A stretch of 64,000 nucleotides of DNA from Roseitranquillus sediminis (GTDB lineage Bacteria > Pseudomonadota > Alphaproteobacteria > Rhodobacterales > Rhodobacteraceae): positions 62,001-126,000 of the forward strand of contig NZ_JAFFOB010000007.1 of assembly GCF_016918935.1 (NCBI RefSeq), written 5' to 3'. Positions 44,155 through 53,479 of the stretch are shown here, one piece after another. The notes beneath the pieces were generated by a model. It saw only the letters and a program-made list of their open reading frames with translations. It did not search any database and had not been told where the DNA came from. A program made the translations under genes and the position numbers. The first letter of the stretch is position 1, and each line of letters starts with the position of its first letter.

Positions 44155-45357
44155 TCAGTCCGCGACGCCGTAGCGGCGGGTCCAGTCCGCTTCGATCCGC
44201 TCCATCCACGACGGGTGCGGCTCCGGCAGGATGGGCCCCAATTCCTCGGGCGGCAGCGTCGCCACGCCGAGGTCGACCCGGTCGAAGAGCTGGCGCTCCG
44301 CCGGGTCGAGCTTTTCCATCGCGAGAACTGTACCGTAGCCGAGGTGGCCCGGATCGAGCGCCCGCGCCTGCGCCTCCGGCGAGAGGAGGAAGTTCGCCAC
44401 CACCATCGCCCCCTCCTTTGCGCTGGCGTTGTAGGGGATCGCCACGAAGCTGACGTTGCCGATCGAGCCGCCGTCCATGACGAACGTCCGCACCACCTCC
44501 GGCAGCTGGAAGTTCGCGATTGCGGTCGAAGCCTCGCCGGGACTGAAGGAGATCGCGAGGTCGATCTCGTCGTCGGCCATGAGCTGCAGCTGCCGCGGCC
44601 CGCTCTGCGGATAAGCGCGCCCCGAGCGCCAGAGCTGCGGCGTCAGCGCATCGAGAAAGTCCCAGAGCGGCGCCGTCACGGCCTCGTAGTCCGCCTCGTC
44701 AACCGGGTCGAGCAGCGGCGCGGTGTCCGGCGCGAGGTCGTAGAGCGCCTGCTTGAGGAAGGTCGAGCCGAGGAAGTCCGGCGGCTGCGGAAAGGTGAAG
44801 CGGCCGGGGTTGGCCTTGACCCAGGCCAGCAGCGCCCCCATGTCCGGCAGCGGCTCGGGCAGGTCGGCCGTGTCGTACATGAAGACGACCTGCGCGGCGG
44901 CCCACGGGCTCTCGTAGCCCTCGGTCGGCACGGTGAAGTCGGTGCGGACCGTCGCCCCCTCGACATCGACATGCTGCCAGTTGGGCAGCGCCTCGGCGAA
45001 CGGCCCGAAGAGCAGTCGCGCCTGCTTCATCGCCGCGAAGTTCTCGCCGTTGATCCAGATGAGGTCCACGGCGCCGCCTTCGTCCCGCCCCGCCGCCTTC
45101 TCGGCCAGCACCCGACTGACTGCGTCGCCGGTGTCGGATAGCTTCACGTGCTCGACCGTGACGTCGAACTCCTCCTTCACCCGGTCGCCCACCCAAGCGA
45201 TGAAGTCGTTGGTCGCCGTCGAGCCGCCCCAAGCGTTCCAGTAGACCGTCTGCCCTCGCGCCGCGTCGAGCACGGCGGGCCAGTCGGCGGGATCGGTCTT
45301 CGCCGCGGCGGGCGTGGCAAGAAGGGCTGCCGCCGCGAGGCTGAGTGCAGGTCTCAT
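44155..45357 (-). CDS. ABC transporter substrate-binding protein (YnjB-like)
   Basis: The 400-residue exported protein has a short signal peptide (MRPALSLAAAALLATPAAAK) and the landmark VYWNAWGGSTATNDFI, followed by VDLIWINGENFAAMKQ and EGYESPWAAAQVVFMYDTA. The last two resemble E. coli YnjB, a periplasmic binding protein of unproven substrate. It lies four bases upstream of the permease gene and one base downstream of the ynjF-like gene. Confidence 0.88.
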   Translation of the reverse strand: MRPALSLAAAALLATPAAAKTDPADWPAVLDAARGQTVYWNAWGGSTATNDFIAWVGDRVKEEFDVTVEHVKLSDTGDAVSRVLAEKAAGRDEGGAVDLIWINGENFAAMKQARLLFGPFAEALPNWQHVDVEGATVRTDFTVPTEGYESPWAAAQVVFMYDTADLPEPLPDMGALLAWVKANPGRFTFPQPPDFLGSTFLKQALYDLAPDTAPLLDPVDEADYEAVTAPLWDFLDALTPQLWRSGRAYPQSGPRQLQLMADDEIDLAISFSPGEASTAIANFQLPEVVRTFVMDGGSIGNVSFVAIPYNASAKEGAMVVANFLLSPEAQARALDPGHLGYGTVLAMEKLDPAERQLFDRVDLGVATLPPEELGPILPEPHPSWMERIEADWTRRYGVAD

Positions 45358-45358
45358 G

Positions 45359-45991
45359 TCAGATCTCCGTGGGTTCTTTCGTGTCGTCGGGAAACACGCG
45401 CCGCGCCAGCACCAGCCTCAGCGCGCCGGTGACGAAGCAGAGCGCGCCGAAGATCCAGGCGAGCGGCGCGAACCAGTCGGGCACGAGGCACAAGAGAACG
45501 AAGAAGCCGATCGTCTCGCTCCCCTCCAGCAGACCGCCGGTGAAGTAGAGCGACTTCACGCCGCGCACGTCGGTCCGCATCCGCCGCTTCTCGGCCAGGA
45601 TGGCGAAGCCGAGGAAGCTCGTCCCGTTGAAGTAGAAGCTCGTCAGCAGGAACGCGCCCGCCGCTCCGTTCGCGGCCGGGTCGAGCCACACGAAGGCCAT
45701 CGGCACGGCGCCGTAGAAGAGGAAGTCCGCCGCAATGTCGAGGTAGCCGCCGAAGGCCGTCGGCCGCGTCGCCCGCGCCACGGCTCCGTCGAGTCCGTCG
45801 GCCAGCCGACTCAGGATCAGCGGCACGAGCGCCCATCCCGGCGCGCCCGCCGCGATCAGTCCGGCGGCCGCCAGCCCGAGGACAAGGCCGAGCGCCGTCA
45901 CCGCGTTGGCGCCGACGCCCAGCCGCGCGAGTGCCGCGCCCTGCCGGTCGAGCGTTGGGTCGATCAGCCTGCGAATGGACGCGTCGAGCAT
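45359..45991 (-). CDS. CDP-alcohol phosphatidyltransferase (YnjF-like)
   Basis: The 210-residue membrane protein has the CDP-alcohol phosphotransferase motif LADGLDGAVARATRP...FGGYLDIAAD with all expected Asp residues. The seven-residue spacing after the Arg and the downstream TSFLGFAILAEK and GGLLEGSETI segments match E. coli YnjF as I remember it rather than PgsA or PssA. It transfers a phospho-alcohol from a CDP-linked lipid or head group at the inner membrane; the exact reaction is unknown. It is the first gene of an operon with YnjB, YnjC and YnjD homologues. Confidence 0.87.
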   Translation of the reverse strand: MLDASIRRLIDPTLDRQGAALARLGVGANAVTALGLVLGLAAAGLIAAGAPGWALVPLILSRLADGLDGAVARATRPTAFGGYLDIAADFLFYGAVPMAFVWLDPAANGAAGAFLLTSFYFNGTSFLGFAILAEKRRMRTDVRGVKSLYFTGGLLEGSETIGFFVLLCLVPDWFAPLAWIFGALCFVTGALRLVLARRVFPDDTKEPTEI

Positions 45992-46089
45992 ATGCGGGAC
46001 CTAGAGCGCTTTTCCATTCATGTCGCTTCAAGCCGCCCTGCGGTTACGAGGCTGACGGAAATGTGAGCCGGCGCTCGCCCGTTCAGGCG

Positions 46090-46113
46090 CGCCGGGCGTT
46101 ACGCCGCCCGGCG
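46090..46113 (-). terminator. Hairpin between the Lrp-domain gene and the ynj-like operon
   Basis: CGCCGGGCG (46090-46098) pairs with CGCCCGGCG (46105-46113) around TTACGC. It lies about 80 bases past the Lrp-domain stop and before the ynjF-like start, so it likely separates the two transcripts. Confidence 0.5.
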
Positions 46114-46189
46114 AGGCCACCCGCCGGCCGCAACGCAGCACGCCCGATTTCCGTAGGCAGGCAGTACTCGCCACGGCTTCCGCCAGTGA

Positions 46190-46444
46190 TCATACGCCGC
46201 CGCCGGTGTGGATCGCCTTGAAGGTGATCGTGGTCAGCGAGCGCACGATACCCGGAATGTCGAGCAGCCCCTCGTTGAGGTAGACTCCGATGTCTTGGTC
46301 CTCGGGCACGTAGATCTTGGCGAGCAGGTCGAAGTCCCCGCTCGTCGAATAGAGTTCGGACGCGATCTCGCGGAGGTAGACCTCCTGCGCGACCTCGTAG
46401 GTCTTGCCCGGCTGGCAGCGCAACTGAACGAACACGCACTTCAT
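46190..46444 (-). CDS. Stand-alone Lrp/AsnC ligand-binding (RAM) domain protein
   Basis: The 84-residue protein begins MKCVFVQLRCQPGKTYEVAQ and corresponds to the C-terminal RAM domain of Lrp/AsnC regulators, with STSGDFDLLAKIYVPEDQDIG; there is no DNA-binding helix-turn-helix. Such proteins form oligomers that may bind amino acids or modulate full-length Lrp proteins. GGAGGAGGG precedes the ATG. It stands alone, with a long gene-free region upstream. Confidence 0.88.
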   Translation of the reverse strand: MKCVFVQLRCQPGKTYEVAQEVYLREIASELYSTSGDFDLLAKIYVPEDQDIGVYLNEGLLDIPGIVRSLTTITFKAIHTGGGV

Positions 46445-47154
46445 CGGCTCGCCCTCCTCCGGTCCTTGGTTAGCGCGCGCCTGCGGCAGGCGAAAGTCGC
46501 AATGTTGCGCGAAACGCCGGGCGAGCGCACGCCAGGGTAAGGAAAATGTCACTTATCAGCCTCAGCCTGATGTGGCTTGCTGAAGGGGTGGAACGATTGC
46601 CGGCAGAATTGCGCCTCCCCGCCACGCGTCACCCTGAAATGGCGAGTGGCGGATAGGCAATGGCCTGACCTAAGGTCGCCGCGGCCAAAGTCCTGACTCG
46701 CGCGGGACGGGCGATTGCGACGAAGGTCGACGAACTCGGCGAAAGCCGGGCTGGGCGGAAGGTGGCGGCTGAGGTTGGGAAATGCTGCCTTCCGCCCAAG
46801 ATGGCCGTCGGACCGGGAAAGGCGGCGACCAGGTCACAGGATGTCATCCTGCACCCGCGCCTCCAAGCCAATCAAACAGAAAATTTGATCATCTTCTCGG
46901 GCCCGCGCGGAGGCAGCGTCATCCGTCGATCGCGCCAGGCGTGCCAGTTGAAACGGGAAGCCGCGCATCCTGTCTTGCACGACATATCGGACAGAACTGC
47001 GTCTCTGCGCCTTGTCATGCCAAGGCTGACGCCAGCAAACGGTGCCAACAGAGGTGAGACTGTCGCCGTTTGCGCCCGTAACTCCTCTTCGCCGAGGTTG
47101 ACGCCGCGCCGATCCACACCGCAACGTCGGACGGAGGCAAGTGTGCGAGGCTTC
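46445..47154. other. 710-base gene-free region with a long inverted repeat
   Basis: No gene with domain support. It includes the promoter side of the Lrp-domain gene on the left and that of the aldolase gene on the right, and an 11-bp inverted repeat at 46752-46798. Parts (about 46860-47000) are less GC-rich. Open frames on both strands are short and lack good starts. Confidence 0.55.
46752..46798. repeat. 11-bp perfect inverted repeat with 25-base loop
   Basis: TGGGCGGAAGG (46752-46762) is the exact reverse complement of CCTTCCGCCCA (46788-46798). The flanks are unusual for an ordinary terminator, as the nearest gene ends are far away. It could be a structured RNA or a copy of a dispersed intergenic repeat. 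Confidence 0.6.
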
Positions 47155-47781
47155 ATGACGCCTGACGTCCCTGCGAGACCGGGCCGCCCGCTGGTCGCCA
47201 TCCTGCGCGGCGTGGAGCCGTCCGAGGCGACGGGGATCGCCAGGGCGCTGGTGGAGGCCGGGATCACCTGGATCGAGGTGCCGCTCAACTCGCCCTCTCC
47301 GCTCGACTCGATCGCGGCGATGGCGCAGGCGCTGCCGGACGCGCTGATCGGCGCCGGCACCGTCCTGTGGCCGGAGGAGGTGGCGCAGGTGGCCGCAGCA
47401 GGCGGGCGCCTGGTGGTTTCGCCCGATTGCGACGCCGACGTGATTCAGGCGACAAGGCGCCTCGGCATGGTGAGCGTTCCCGGCGTGCTCACGCCCTCCG
47501 AGTGCTTCCGCGCGCTGAAGCTCGGCGCCGACGGGCTGAAGGTCTTTCCGGCGTTCCGGATGGGGCGCGACGGGCTGAAGGCGCTGCGCGCCGTCCTCCC
47601 GCCCGAGGCACAGGTCTACATGGTCGGCGGCGTCGGACCCGCCGACTTCGGCGACTGGGTCGCGGCGGGGGCGAGCGGCTTCGGGCTCGGCTCGTCGCTC
47701 TACGCGCCCGGAGACACGGCAGCCGACGTCGCATCTCGGGCGCGCGAGGCCGTTGCGGCCTGGGACGAGGCGGCGGCTTGA
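47155..47781 (+). CDS. dgoA: 2-dehydro-3-deoxy-6-phosphogalactonate (KDPGal) aldolase
   Basis: The 208-residue class I aldolase has the catalytic Glu41 in IEVPLNSP and the Schiff-base Lys129 in LKVFPAF, with [11 protein letters not shown] between. The NSPSPLDSI stretch favours KDPGal over KDPG aldolase. It splits KDPGal into pyruvate and glyceraldehyde-3-phosphate in the De Ley-Doudoroff route for galactose. The start could also be the in-frame GTG at 47143, which has GGAGG five bases upstream. Its TGA overlaps the TTG start of the lactonase gene. Confidence 0.88.
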   Translation: MTPDVPARPGRPLVAILRGVEPSEATGIARALVEAGITWIEVPLNSPSPLDSIAAMAQALPDALIGAGTVLWPEEVAQVAAAGGRLVVSPDCDADVIQATRRLGMVSVPGVLTPSECFRALKLGADGLKVFPAFRMGRDGLKALRAVLPPEAQVYMVGGVGPADFGDWVAAGASGFGLGSSLYAPGDTAADVASRAREAVAAWDEAAA

Positions 47782-48638
47782 GCCGCGTCTGGGATGCCAC
47801 TGCCTGCACGCTCGGCGAAGGGCCGCTCTGGCATCCGCTCCGGGGGCAGCTCTTCTGGTTCGACGTCGAGGGCGAGTGCCTCCTCACCCGCGACGGCGAC
47901 CGGACCCGGCAGTGGAGCTTCGGCGAGCCTGTGTCGGCGGCAGGTTGGATCGACGAGACGACGCTGGTCGTCGCCTCGGCGAGCCGCCTCCTGAGGTTCG
48001 ACGTCGAGAGCGGCGCGCGCGAGGATATCTGCGCACTCGAGGCGGACGACCCCGCGACGCGCTCGAACGACGGCCGGGCCGATCCGTGGGGCGGATTCTG
48101 GATCGGCACGATGGGACGGCGGCAGGAACCGCGGACTGGCAGCGTCTGGCGCTACTATAATGGCGAGATGCGACGACTGTGGGGCGGGATCACCATCAAC
48201 AACGCCACCTGCTTCTCGCCGGACGGCCGCTGGGCCTATTTCGCCGACACACCGACCGGGATCGTCCGCCGCGTCGCGCTGAAGTCGGACGACGGCTGGC
48301 CAACCGCCGAGCCCGAGGACTGGCTCGACCTCCGCACTCAGAACCTGAAGCCCGACGGAGCGGTGACCGACGCCCACGGCAACTTCTGGAGCGCCCAGTT
48401 CGGCGCGGGGCGCGTCGCCTGCTACGCGCCCGACGGACGTTTCCTCAGGGCGGTGCGTTTCGATGCGCCGAACACCACCTGCCCCGCCTTCGGCGGCCCG
48501 GACCTCGACACGCTCTTCTGCACGACGGGTCGCGCCGGCCTCTCGGAAGATGATCTCGTCGCCGCCCCGGACAGCGGTCGCACCTTCGCCGCCGACGGAG
48601 TCGCCCGCGGCCGGCCCGAACCCAAGGTGATTCTGTGA
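47778..48638 (+). CDS. SMP-30/gluconolactonase family sugar lactonase
   Basis: The 286-residue beta-propeller has the metal-binding family motifs: [21 protein letters not shown] with the N-terminal Glu, [19 protein letters not shown] with Asn-Asp-Gly and [18 protein letters not shown]. It hydrolyses aldonolactones such as galactonolactone. The start is TTG at 47778, overlapping the aldolase stop as TTGA; no better in-frame start exists before the conserved LGEGP. With the aldolase and the aldose epimerase it forms a sugar-acid catabolic set. Confidence 0.9.
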   Translation: MSRVWDATACTLGEGPLWHPLRGQLFWFDVEGECLLTRDGDRTRQWSFGEPVSAAGWIDETTLVVASASRLLRFDVESGAREDICALEADDPATRSNDGRADPWGGFWIGTMGRRQEPRTGSVWRYYNGEMRRLWGGITINNATCFSPDGRWAYFADTPTGIVRRVALKSDDGWPTAEPEDWLDLRTQNLKPDGAVTDAHGNFWSAQFGAGRVACYAPDGRFLRAVRFDAPNTTCPAFGGPDLDTLFCTTGRAGLSEDDLVAAPDSGRTFAADGVARGRPEPKVIL

Positions 48639-48710
48639 CAGGCGATCCACGCGCCCGGAAGAGCGGCACAAGCTCGACGCCGGGTGCGACCGCCGCGACT
48701 GCGGCCGCTG

Positions 48711-48737
48711 CGGCAGGGGGGTCAATCCCCCCTGTCG
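48711..48737 (+). terminator. Strong hairpin between the lactonase and aldose epimerase genes
   Basis: CAGGGGGG (48714-48721) and CCCCCCTG (48727-48734) form a perfect stem with loop TCAAT, extended by three more pairs (one G-T). It lies 26 bases before the galM start, so it may attenuate readthrough into galM or protect the upstream mRNA. Confidence 0.5.
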
Positions 48738-48762
48738 GAGCGCCCCCCTTGCGGCATCACGG

Positions 48763-49752
48763 ATGACGATCGAGCGCTTCGGCGCCATGCCGGACGGTAC
48801 GGTGGTCGATCGCATCGTGCTGTCGGACGGAGAGCTGACGGTAGGCCTCCTGACGCTGGGCGCGATCCTGCAGGACGTGCGGCTGCGCGGCGTGCCGCTT
48901 GGACTGACCCTCGGCTCGCCCGGTCTCGACGCCTACTTGGGTCCGATGCGCTTCCACGGCGCCGTGATCGGGCCGGTGGCCAATCGCATCGCCGGCGCGC
49001 ATGCGCGGATCGACGGCGTGCCGCATCGCTTTCCAGCCAATTTCGGCTCCCACACGCTCCATTCCGGCGACGCAGGAACTCAAGGCAAGGTCTGGCGCAT
49101 CGAGGCGGCCGACGTCGCCTCGGCAACCCTCGCCATCGACCTGCCGGCAGACGAAGGCGGCTTTCCCGGCAATCGCACCTTGCGCGCCACCTGGCACCTC
49201 GCGCCGCCTGCCGGAATCGAGCTGATCGTGACGGCCGAGACGGATGCGCCGACGCTCATGATGGTCGCGCACCATCCTTACTGGAACCTCGACGGGACCG
49301 ACACCTGGGACGGACACGCGCTCGAGGTGGAAGCGGACCGGTACCTGCCGGCGGATGCAGTCGACCTGCCGACCGGCGAAGTCCTCGACGTCTCCGGCAC
49401 GCCCTATGATTTCCGGGAGCCGCGCATCGTCCCGCGCGAGCCGCTCTACGACAACAGCCTCTGCCTGGCCGATGCCCGGCGACAGCTGACGCGTGTGGCG
49501 CGTCTTCGCGGCCGCTCGGGCCTCGCGCTCGACATCGCGACCACCGAGCCGGCGCTGCACCTCTATGGTGGCCATGGCGCCGACACCTCGGGAGTCGCCG
49601 GACATGATGGGCGGCGGTACGGGCCGCGCGCCGGCCTGGCGCTCGAGCCACAGTTCTGGCCCGCCGCGTCCGGCTACACGCACTTTCCGGACATTACCCT
49701 TCGTCCCGGAAACGACTGGCGCCAGCACACGCGCTACGACTTCGTCCGCTGA
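48763..49752 (+). CDS. galM: Aldose 1-epimerase (mutarotase)
   Basis: The 329-residue enzyme interconverts alpha and beta anomers of aldoses. It has NRIAGAHARIDG, the catalytic histidine region AHHPYWNLDG (His171) and the catalytic Glu295 in LALEPQFWP. It follows the KDPGal aldolase and sugar lactonase genes, supplying the correct anomer for oxidation. It is convergent with the oligopeptide transporter ATPase, five bases away. Confidence 0.93.
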   Translation: MTIERFGAMPDGTVVDRIVLSDGELTVGLLTLGAILQDVRLRGVPLGLTLGSPGLDAYLGPMRFHGAVIGPVANRIAGAHARIDGVPHRFPANFGSHTLHSGDAGTQGKVWRIEAADVASATLAIDLPADEGGFPGNRTLRATWHLAPPAGIELIVTAETDAPTLMMVAHHPYWNLDGTDTWDGHALEVEADRYLPADAVDLPTGEVLDVSGTPYDFREPRIVPREPLYDNSLCLADARRQLTRVARLRGRSGLALDIATTEPALHLYGGHGADTSGVAGHDGRRYGPRAGLALEPQFWPAASGYTHFPDITLRPGNDWRQHTRYDFVR

Positions 49753-49756
49753 GGAC

Positions 49757-51568
49757 TCAGATCGCCGCCTGCGTCTCGCGCTGGTCCAAGATCGTCTCCA
49801 GCGGGTCGTGCTCCGCCACGAGATGCCCCGGCGCCAACTCGCGCAGCTTCGGCGGGTGTCCCGAACCGGCTCGCGAGGGCATGAAGCGGTAGACCGCCTC
49901 GGGGTCGAGCGGCGACGGCAGCTCGCCCGGCAGGCGCAGCCGCTCGCGGGTGCGCTCCACGCGCGGGTCGGGGACCGGCACCGCGGAGATCAGCGACTGC
50001 GTGTAGGGATGGCGCGCATCCTCGTAGATCGCGTCGCGGTCGGCAAGCTCCACGATACGGCCGAGGTAGAGGACCATGATCCGGTGGCTGATCTCGCGCA
50101 CCACCGAGAGGTCGTGGGAGATGAAGAGCATGGACATCCCGAACTCGGCCTGCAGCTCCTTCAGCAGCGCAACCACCTGCGCCTGGATCGAGACGTCGAG
50201 CGCCGAGACCGCCTCGTCGCAGACGATGAGCTTCGGTCGGTTGATCATCGCCCGCGCGATGCCAACCCTCTGGTTCTGCCCGCCCGACAGCTCGTGCGGA
50301 TAGCGGTTGATGAGCGCGGGCTCGAGTCCCACGCGCTCCATCATCTCGGCGACCTTGATCCGCCGCTCCGAGCGGGTCAGCCCCGGCTGGAAGGTCTTGA
50401 GCGGCTCGGCGATGGACGAGGCGATGGACATCCGCGGGTCGAGGCTGGCGAGCGGATCTTGGAACACGATCTGCAGGTCGCGACGACGCTTGATCAGCTC
50501 GCGGCGCGACAGCTCGTTCAGCGGCTCGCCCAGCCAGGTGACGCGGCCGTGCGAAGGCGGGATCAGCTGCAGCACGGCGCGCGCCAGCGTGGACTTGCCG
50601 CAGCCGGACTCGCCCACGATGCCGAGCGTCTCGCCCGGCGCAACCTCGAAGCTCACCCCGTCCACCGCCCTCAGCGGCACCATTTTGGGCCAGATGCCGC
50701 CGCGGACGCGGATCGGGAAGTGCACGCGGACGTCGCGCACCTCCAGCAGCTCGCCCTCCGCGCGCACCGGCACCGCGGGTTCGGGGCTGTCGATCCGCGG
50801 CGTCGCGTCGATCAGCATGCGGGTGTAGTCGTGACGAGGCGCGTGGAAGATGTCCTCCGCCGTCCCCTCCTCGACGTACTCGCCGAGGCGCATGACCTGG
50901 ATGCGGTCGCACATCCGCGCCACCACGCCCATGTCGTGGGTGATGAGCGCGATCGCGGTGCCCTCTTCGCGCTGGAGCCTCGCCATCAGGTCGAGGATTT
51001 CGGCCTGCACCGTCACGTCGAGCGCGGTGGTCGGCTCGTCCGCGATCAGGAGGCGCGGGCCGCAGAGCATGGCCATTGCGATCATCACGCGCTGGCGCAT
51101 CCCGCCCGAGAGCTCGTGCGGGTACTGCCCGAGCCGCCGCTCCGCCTCGGGGATGCGGACGCGGTCGAGCCAGTCTAGGCTGAGCCGCCGGGCCTCCGCG
51201 CCGCCGAGCCTCTTGTGAAAGGACAGCACCTCGCGCATCTGGTCGCCCACCCGCAGGTGCGGCGTCAGCGCGGTCAGCGGGTCCTGGAAGATCATCGAGA
51301 CGGCGTCGCCGCGCAGCCGGTTCAGGCGGTCCGCCGGGGCGTTCAGCATCTCCTGCCCGTCGAACCGGGCCGAGCCCGAGGCGCGGCCGTTCTCGGCCAG
51401 AAGGCCCATCAGCGCCATGAAGGTCTGGCTCTTGCCCGAGCCGCTTTCGCCGACGATGCCCAGGCACTCGCCCGCCGCGATGTCGAACGAGACGCCTTTG
51501 ACCGCCTCGACCTCGCCGTCCGGCGTGTCGAAGCTGACGCGCATGTCGCGGACCTCGAGCAGCGCCAT
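49757..51568 (-). CDS. Peptide/nickel-type ABC transporter, two fused ATPase domains (DppD-DppF-like)
   Basis: The 603-residue protein carries two complete ATPases. The first (about 1-270) has [26 protein letters not shown] and [13 protein letters not shown]. The second (about 275-600) has [27 protein letters not shown] and [13 protein letters not shown]. Each is followed by an oligopeptide-transporter C-terminal region. Such fusions power Opp/Dpp/Gsi systems for peptides, glutathione or similar solutes. The ATG at 51568 nearly touches the OppC stop. It is the last gene of the operon. Confidence 0.94.
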   Translation of the reverse strand: MALLEVRDMRVSFDTPDGEVEAVKGVSFDIAAGECLGIVGESGSGKSQTFMALMGLLAENGRASGSARFDGQEMLNAPADRLNRLRGDAVSMIFQDPLTALTPHLRVGDQMREVLSFHKRLGGAEARRLSLDWLDRVRIPEAERRLGQYPHELSGGMRQRVMIAMAMLCGPRLLIADEPTTALDVTVQAEILDLMARLQREEGTAIALITHDMGVVARMCDRIQVMRLGEYVEEGTAEDIFHAPRHDYTRMLIDATPRIDSPEPAVPVRAEGELLEVRDVRVHFPIRVRGGIWPKMVPLRAVDGVSFEVAPGETLGIVGESGCGKSTLARAVLQLIPPSHGRVTWLGEPLNELSRRELIKRRRDLQIVFQDPLASLDPRMSIASSIAEPLKTFQPGLTRSERRIKVAEMMERVGLEPALINRYPHELSGGQNQRVGIARAMINRPKLIVCDEAVSALDVSIQAQVVALLKELQAEFGMSMLFISHDLSVVREISHRIMVLYLGRIVELADRDAIYEDARHPYTQSLISAVPVPDPRVERTRERLRLPGELPSPLDPEAVYRFMPSRAGSGHPPKLRELAPGHLVAEHDPLETILDQRETQAAI

Positions 51569-51569
51569 C

Positions 51570-52544
51570 TCAGCGATCCTTCGGGTCGAGCGCATCGCGC
51601 AACCCGTCGCCCACGAAGAAGAGCGAGATGATGACGACGAGGAAGAAGAAGAGCGGGAAGGCGAGCTGCCAGATCGTCCCGTAGGTGATCGTGCTCGCCC
51701 CCTCTGAGATCAGGCGCCCGAGCGACGTGTTCGGCTCCTGCACGCCGAGGCCGAGGAACGAGATGAAGCTCTCGAGCAGGATCATCTGCGGCACCAGCAG
51801 CGTCGCGAAGACCACGACCACGCCCAGCAGGTTCGGCACGATGTGGCGCAGCACCATCTTGAACCAGCCGACGCCCGCGGCATGGGCGGCCTCGACGAAC
51901 TCCCGGTGGCGCAGGCTCAGCGTCTGGCCCCGGACGATCCGGCTCATGTCGAGCCACGAGATGATGCCGATGCCGACGAAGAGCATCAGGAACGACCGCT
52001 CGAACATCACCATCAGGAGAATGATGATGAACATGTACGGGATCGAGACAAGAATATCGACCGTGCGCATCATGACGTTGTCGATCCAGCCGCCGACGAA
52101 GCCCGAGGTCGCGCCGTAGAGGGTGCCGATGACCACGGCGACAAAGGCGCCAATGACGCCGACGATGAGCGAGGTGCGGGTGGCCTGGATGGTCCGGGCG
52201 TAGAGGTCGCGGCCAATCGGGTCGAGGCCGAAGTAGTGGCCGGTCTCCAGCGACGGCTGGCCCTGCACTGCAATGTCGCCCATGCGCGCCCAGTCGATCT
52301 CCTCGTTCGACCACTGGGCGAAGAACGGACCGACGAGGGTGAAGAGCACCACGAGGGCCAGGACGACCAGCGCCCCCGTCGCGGCGCGGTTGCGGATGAA
52401 GCGCCGGCCGGCGTCCTGCCAGAGCGAGCGGCCCTTGATGCGCTCGGCCTCCGCCAGCCGCTCGGCGATGCGGGCGTTCTCGACCTCGCGCGCCGTCTGC
52501 GGCGCCCGGAGGTCAATACCGGATCTTGGGGTCGAGCCAGGCAT
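51570..52544 (-). CDS. Peptide ABC transporter permease (DppC/OppC-like)
   Basis: The 324-residue protein has an N-terminal cytoplasmic stretch, about six membrane spans and the BPD_transp_1 loop [23 protein letters not shown]. The [16 protein letters not shown] segment is a hallmark of the OppC/DppC group. I start it at the ATG 52544; a TTG at 52559 is possible. Both overlap the upstream permease gene's end by tens of bases, indicating coupled translation. Confidence 0.92.
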   Translation of the reverse strand: MPGSTPRSGIDLRAPQTAREVENARIAERLAEAERIKGRSLWQDAGRRFIRNRAATGALVVLALVVLFTLVGPFFAQWSNEEIDWARMGDIAVQGQPSLETGHYFGLDPIGRDLYARTIQATRTSLIVGVIGAFVAVVIGTLYGATSGFVGGWIDNVMMRTVDILVSIPYMFIIILLMVMFERSFLMLFVGIGIISWLDMSRIVRGQTLSLRHREFVEAAHAAGVGWFKMVLRHIVPNLLGVVVVFATLLVPQMILLESFISFLGLGVQEPNTSLGRLISEGASTITYGTIWQLAFPLFFFLVVIISLFFVGDGLRDALDPKDR

Positions 52545-53436
52545 AGAGGACGTCCGCAACGAGGTTGAAGAGGATGGTCAGCGCGCCGTAGAGGATCGTG
52601 ATGCCCAGCATCACCGAATAGTCGCGATTGAGCGCCGACAGCACGTAGAGCTGACCGATGCCGCCGGTCGAGAAGTAGAGGTCGATCACCACCGAGCCGG
52701 TGATCATGGCGACGAAGGTCGGGCCGAGATAGCTGACGACCGGCATCATCGCGGGCTTCATGGCGTGGCGCCAGATCACCGTCCGCTCCGGCAGGCCCTT
52801 GGCGCGCGCGGTCCGGATGAAGTTGGCGTTCAGCGTCTCGAGCATCGACGAGCGGGCGATCCGCGCGATCGATGCCATGTAGGACGTGGCCAGCGCGACG
52901 ACCGGCAGGATCACGTACTGCCACTGTCCGCCGGCCCAACCGCCGCCCGGCAGCCAGCCGAGCTGCCAGGTGAAGACGATGACGAGGATCGGCGCCATCA
53001 CGAAGTTCGGCAGCGCCTGCGCCGAGAAGGTCGCGCCGACGGCGATGTAGTCGAGGACCGTGTTGTGCCGGATCGCTGCCATTACGCCCAGCGCGACGCC
53101 CACCACCGTGGCCAGCACGAAGGCGATGGAACCGTATGTCAGCGTGACCGGAAAGCCCTGCTGGATGATGTCGTTCACGTCGCGGTCGCGGTAAGCGAAG
53201 GACGGGCCGAAGTCGAAGCGGGTGACGATCCCGACCAAATAGTCCCAGATCTGCTTCCACATCGGCTGGTCGAGGCCGTACTGTGCCTCGATGTTCGCCA
53301 TCACCTGCGGCGGCAAGGGCCTCTCCGAGGTGAACGGGCCGCCGGGCGCGGAGAACATCAGCAGGTAGCAGATCACGACCAGCAGGATCAGGGTCGGGAT
53401 CGCGACGAGCAGGCGCCTTATGATGTAGCTGGTCAT
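52513..53436 (-). CDS. Peptide ABC transporter permease (DppB/OppB-like)
   Basis: The 307-residue protein starts MTSYIIRRLLVAIPTLILLVV, the typical first helix of OppB/DppB, has about six membrane spans and the loop RTARAKGLPERTVIWRHAMK. It forms the channel together with the OppC-like permease. A strong hairpin separates it from the binding-protein gene upstream. Confidence 0.93.
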   Translation of the reverse strand: MTSYIIRRLLVAIPTLILLVVICYLLMFSAPGGPFTSERPLPPQVMANIEAQYGLDQPMWKQIWDYLVGIVTRFDFGPSFAYRDRDVNDIIQQGFPVTLTYGSIAFVLATVVGVALGVMAAIRHNTVLDYIAVGATFSAQALPNFVMAPILVIVFTWQLGWLPGGGWAGGQWQYVILPVVALATSYMASIARIARSSMLETLNANFIRTARAKGLPERTVIWRHAMKPAMMPVVSYLGPTFVAMITGSVVIDLYFSTGGIGQLYVLSALNRDYSVMLGITILYGALTILFNLVADVLYAWLDPKIRY

Positions 53437-53447
53437 CGTTCGGGCTG

Positions 53448-53471
53448 TCCGGAGGCGCAGGCGCCTCCGGA
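53448..53471 (-). terminator. Intercistronic palindrome between the binding protein and OppB genes
   Basis: TCCGGAGGCGC (53448-53458), AG, then GCGCCTCCGGA (53461-53471) form an 11-bp stem with almost no loop. Such hairpins after the binding-protein gene commonly protect its mRNA and reduce expression of the downstream permeases. Confidence 0.6.
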
Positions 53472-53479
53472 GACGTTCG

